64,000 bases of DNA from Mesorhizobium sp. (GTDB lineage Bacteria; Pseudomonadota; Alphaproteobacteria; Rhizobiales; Rhizobiaceae): NCBI GenBank assembly GCA_004017275.1, contig SAKE01000006.1, positions 1-64,000 on the forward strand. The letters run 5' to 3'. Positions 62,388-64,000 of the stretch are shown here, piece by piece. Under the pieces are notes generated by a model, which searched no databases, was not told where the DNA came from, and saw only the letters and a list, made by a program, of their open reading frames with translations. The translations under genes were made by a program, and so were the position numbers. The stretch's first letter is position 1, and each line of letters starts with the position of its first letter.

Positions 62388-64000
62388 TCATACTTTCAGC
62401 CCCGCTGCCGCGTCGCGCTCGGCCAGCCGATAGAGCTGGTCGCGTCCGGGCAAATAGGGATCCGGCCATCTGACGCCACGGTCGCCGAGCGTCACGCCGG
62501 CATGCAGCGTCCAGTAGGGATCGGCGAGATGCGGTCGCGCCAGCGCAACAAGATCGGCGCGGCCGGCCATCAGGATCGAGTTGACATGGTCGGGCTCGTA
62601 GATGTTGCCGACCGCCATCGTCGCCATGCCGACTTCGTTGCGGATGCGGTCGGAAAACGGCGTCTGGAACATGCGGCCGTAGACCGGCTTGGCCAGTGCC
62701 GAAGTCTGGCCGGCCGAGACGTCGCAGATATCGACGCCGGCTTCGTGCAGCAACCGCGCGATCTCGACCGCGTCGGCCGGTGTGACACCTTCGATGCCGA
62801 CCCAGTCATTGGCCGAAATGCGCATCGAGATCGGCTTTTCCGCCGGCCAGGCGGCGCGCACCGCGCGGAAGACTTCGAGGGGATAGCGCATGCGGTTTTC
62901 CAGCGAACCGCCATATTCATCCGTGCGCCGATTGGTGACCGGCGTGATGAAGGACGACAGCAGGTAACCGTGCGCGGCGTGGATCTCGAGCATGTCGAAG
63001 CCGCAGCGATCGGCCATCTCGGTGGACGCGACGAATTCGTCGCGCACGCGGTCCATGTCGGCGCGGTCCATCGCCTTCGGCACCTGATTCTGCGGCGACC
63101 ACGCGACGGCCGAGGCTGCCATCACTGGCCAGTTGCCGGAGGCCAGCGGCACGTCGGTACCCTCCCAGCCGACCCGGGTCGAGCCCTTGGCGCCGGAATG
63201 ACCGATCTGGGCGCAGATCTTCGCCTCGGTCTCGGTGTGGACGAAATCGACCAGCCGCTTCCACGCCACCTCATGTTCTGGCGCGTAGAAACCCGGACAA
63301 CCGGGCGTGATCCGCCCTTCGGGACTGACGCAGGTCATCTCGATATAGAGGAGGCCGGCGCCGCCCTTGGCGCGCTCGGCGTAGTGGGTGAAATGCCAGT
63401 CGGTCGGGCAGCCGTCCACCGCCTTGTACTGCGCCATCGGCGAGACGACGACGCGGTTCTGCAGTTTCATGTCGCGCAGCTTGAACGGCGCGAACATCGG
63501 CGCACGGCGCAGGCTGTTGCCGCCGGCGCCCGCCTGGCGCTGGAACCATTCCTCCGCCCCGCCCAGCCATTCGGCATCGCGCAATCGCAAATTCTCGTGG
63601 CTGATGCGCTGTGAGCGGGTCAAAAGCGAATAGTTGAACTGCACCGGATCGAGGCCGAGATAGCGCTCGACCTCTTCGAACCATTCGAGCGAATTGCGCG
63701 CCGCCGATTGCAGCTTCAGCACCTCGGTGCGGCGGGCATCCTCATATCTACGGAAAGCGGCGTCGAGGTCCGGCTCGGTTTCGACATACTCGGCCAGCGC
63801 CACGGCGCTTTCCAATGCGAGTTTGGTGCCGGAGCCGATCGAGAAATGCGCCGATGCCGCCGCATCGCCCATCAGTGCCAGATTCTTGTAGGACCAGCGC
63901 TCGCACAGCACGCGCGGGAAATTGATCCAGGCCGAACCACGGATGTGATTGGCATTCGTCATCAGCGCGTAGCCGCCGAGATGTTTTTCGAAGATCCGCT
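62388..64000 (-). CDS. Bifunctional 2-aminobenzoyl-CoA (or salicylyl-CoA) monooxygenase/reductase, partial
   Basis: The frame runs off the right edge, so the N-terminus is missing; 537 residues are seen. The first part is the end of a class A flavoprotein monooxygenase ([20 protein letters not shown]). The second (from about 155) is an old-yellow-enzyme/NADH:flavin oxidoreductase barrel ([20 protein letters not shown] ... [20 protein letters not shown]). This fusion is diagnostic of anthranilate (2-aminobenzoyl-CoA) monooxygenase/reductase, also annotated as salicylyl-CoA 5-hydroxylase/oxidoreductase. It hydroxylates and then reduces the ring of the CoA thioester, and leads the SDR-MarR-ECH-ACAD-RidA gene run. 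Confidence 0.88.
   Translation of the reverse strand, partial: RIFEKHLGGYALMTNANHIRGSAWINFPRVLCERWSYKNLALMGDAAASAHFSIGSGTKLALESAVALAEYVETEPDLDAAFRRYEDARRTEVLKLQSAARNSLEWFEEVERYLGLDPVQFNYSLLTRSQRISHENLRLRDAEWLGGAEEWFQRQAGAGGNSLRRAPMFAPFKLRDMKLQNRVVVSPMAQYKAVDGCPTDWHFTHYAERAKGGAGLLYIEMTCVSPEGRITPGCPGFYAPEHEVAWKRLVDFVHTETEAKICAQIGHSGAKGSTRVGWEGTDVPLASGNWPVMAASAVAWSPQNQVPKAMDRADMDRVRDEFVASTEMADRCGFDMLEIHAAHGYLLSSFITPVTNRRTDEYGGSLENRMRYPLEVFRAVRAAWPAEKPISMRISANDWVGIEGVTPADAVEIARLLHEAGVDICDVSAGQTSALAKPVYGRMFQTPFSDRIRNEVGMATMAVGNIYEPDHVNSILMAGRADLVALARPHLADPYWTLHAGVTLGDRGVRWPDPYLPGRDQLYRLAERDAAAGLKV

Overview
This is a GC-rich alphaproteobacterial chromosome segment. Its gene content, Rhizobiales-type proteins and several families of short palindromic intergenic repeats fit Mesorhizobium or a close relative. 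That placement is an inference from gene content; no rRNA or tRNA gene is present. Most of the window is chromosomal catabolism and transport.

Layout from left to right. (1) 128-3453, minus strand: a dimethylglycine/sarcosine-dehydrogenase-like flavoprotein and a choline-kinase-like protein, preceded by a promoter and an apparent structured leader with an intrinsic terminator. A DeoR-type regulator diverges at 3855. (2) 4935-6578: DedA membrane protein and a LysR regulator. (3) 6798-12614: a ydcSTUV-patD type polyamine/GABA-aldehyde operon interrupted by intergenic repeats. (4) 12810-20765, minus strand: NAD-dependent molybdenum formate dehydrogenase operon fdsG-B-A-fdhD-fdsD, with its LysR gene upstream and a decayed chimeric pseudogene downstream. 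(5) 20766-24830: an inserted island with an internally deleted IS256-type remnant, a GT2 glycosyltransferase, a GtrA-domain/polytopic membrane fusion protein and a second, diverged copy of the first codons of the lysR gene. (6) 24978-31136: PhoU-like/Pit phosphate pair, a VOC protein, Mrp Fe-S carrier, CoxG and an L-arabonate-type IlvD/Edd dehydratase. (7) 31438-34119: chromate resistance (rhodanese-ChrB, ChrA, small protein). (8) 34139-40060: MttB-family methyltransferase, MocR regulator, Pgi and a HAD phosphatase. (9) 40171-43776: an AT-rich, clearly foreign gene for a 1201-residue membrane-embedded P-loop NTPase of YobI/KAP type, the best candidate here for an undescribed (possibly phage-exclusion) system. 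(10) 44133-46837: predicted EtfB lysine methyltransferase and a fatty acyl-CoA ligase with a histone-H1-like tail. (11) 47292-52534: a complete dpp-type peptide ABC operon. (12) 52740-55683: an aminotransferase-V protein lacking the desulfurase cysteine, with an amino-acid ABC transporter. (13) 56086-58064: divergent HpcH/HpaI aldolase and LLM flavin monooxygenase. (14) 58352-64000, minus strand: a 2-aminobenzoyl-CoA (anthranilate) degradation type cluster: flavin monooxygenase/reductase (cut by the window edge), SDR, MarR regulator, enoyl-CoA hydratase, acyl-CoA dehydrogenase, RidA.

No CRISPR array, tRNA, rRNA or prophage was seen. Much of the intergenic sequence is made of at least four palindromic repeat families, listed individually.
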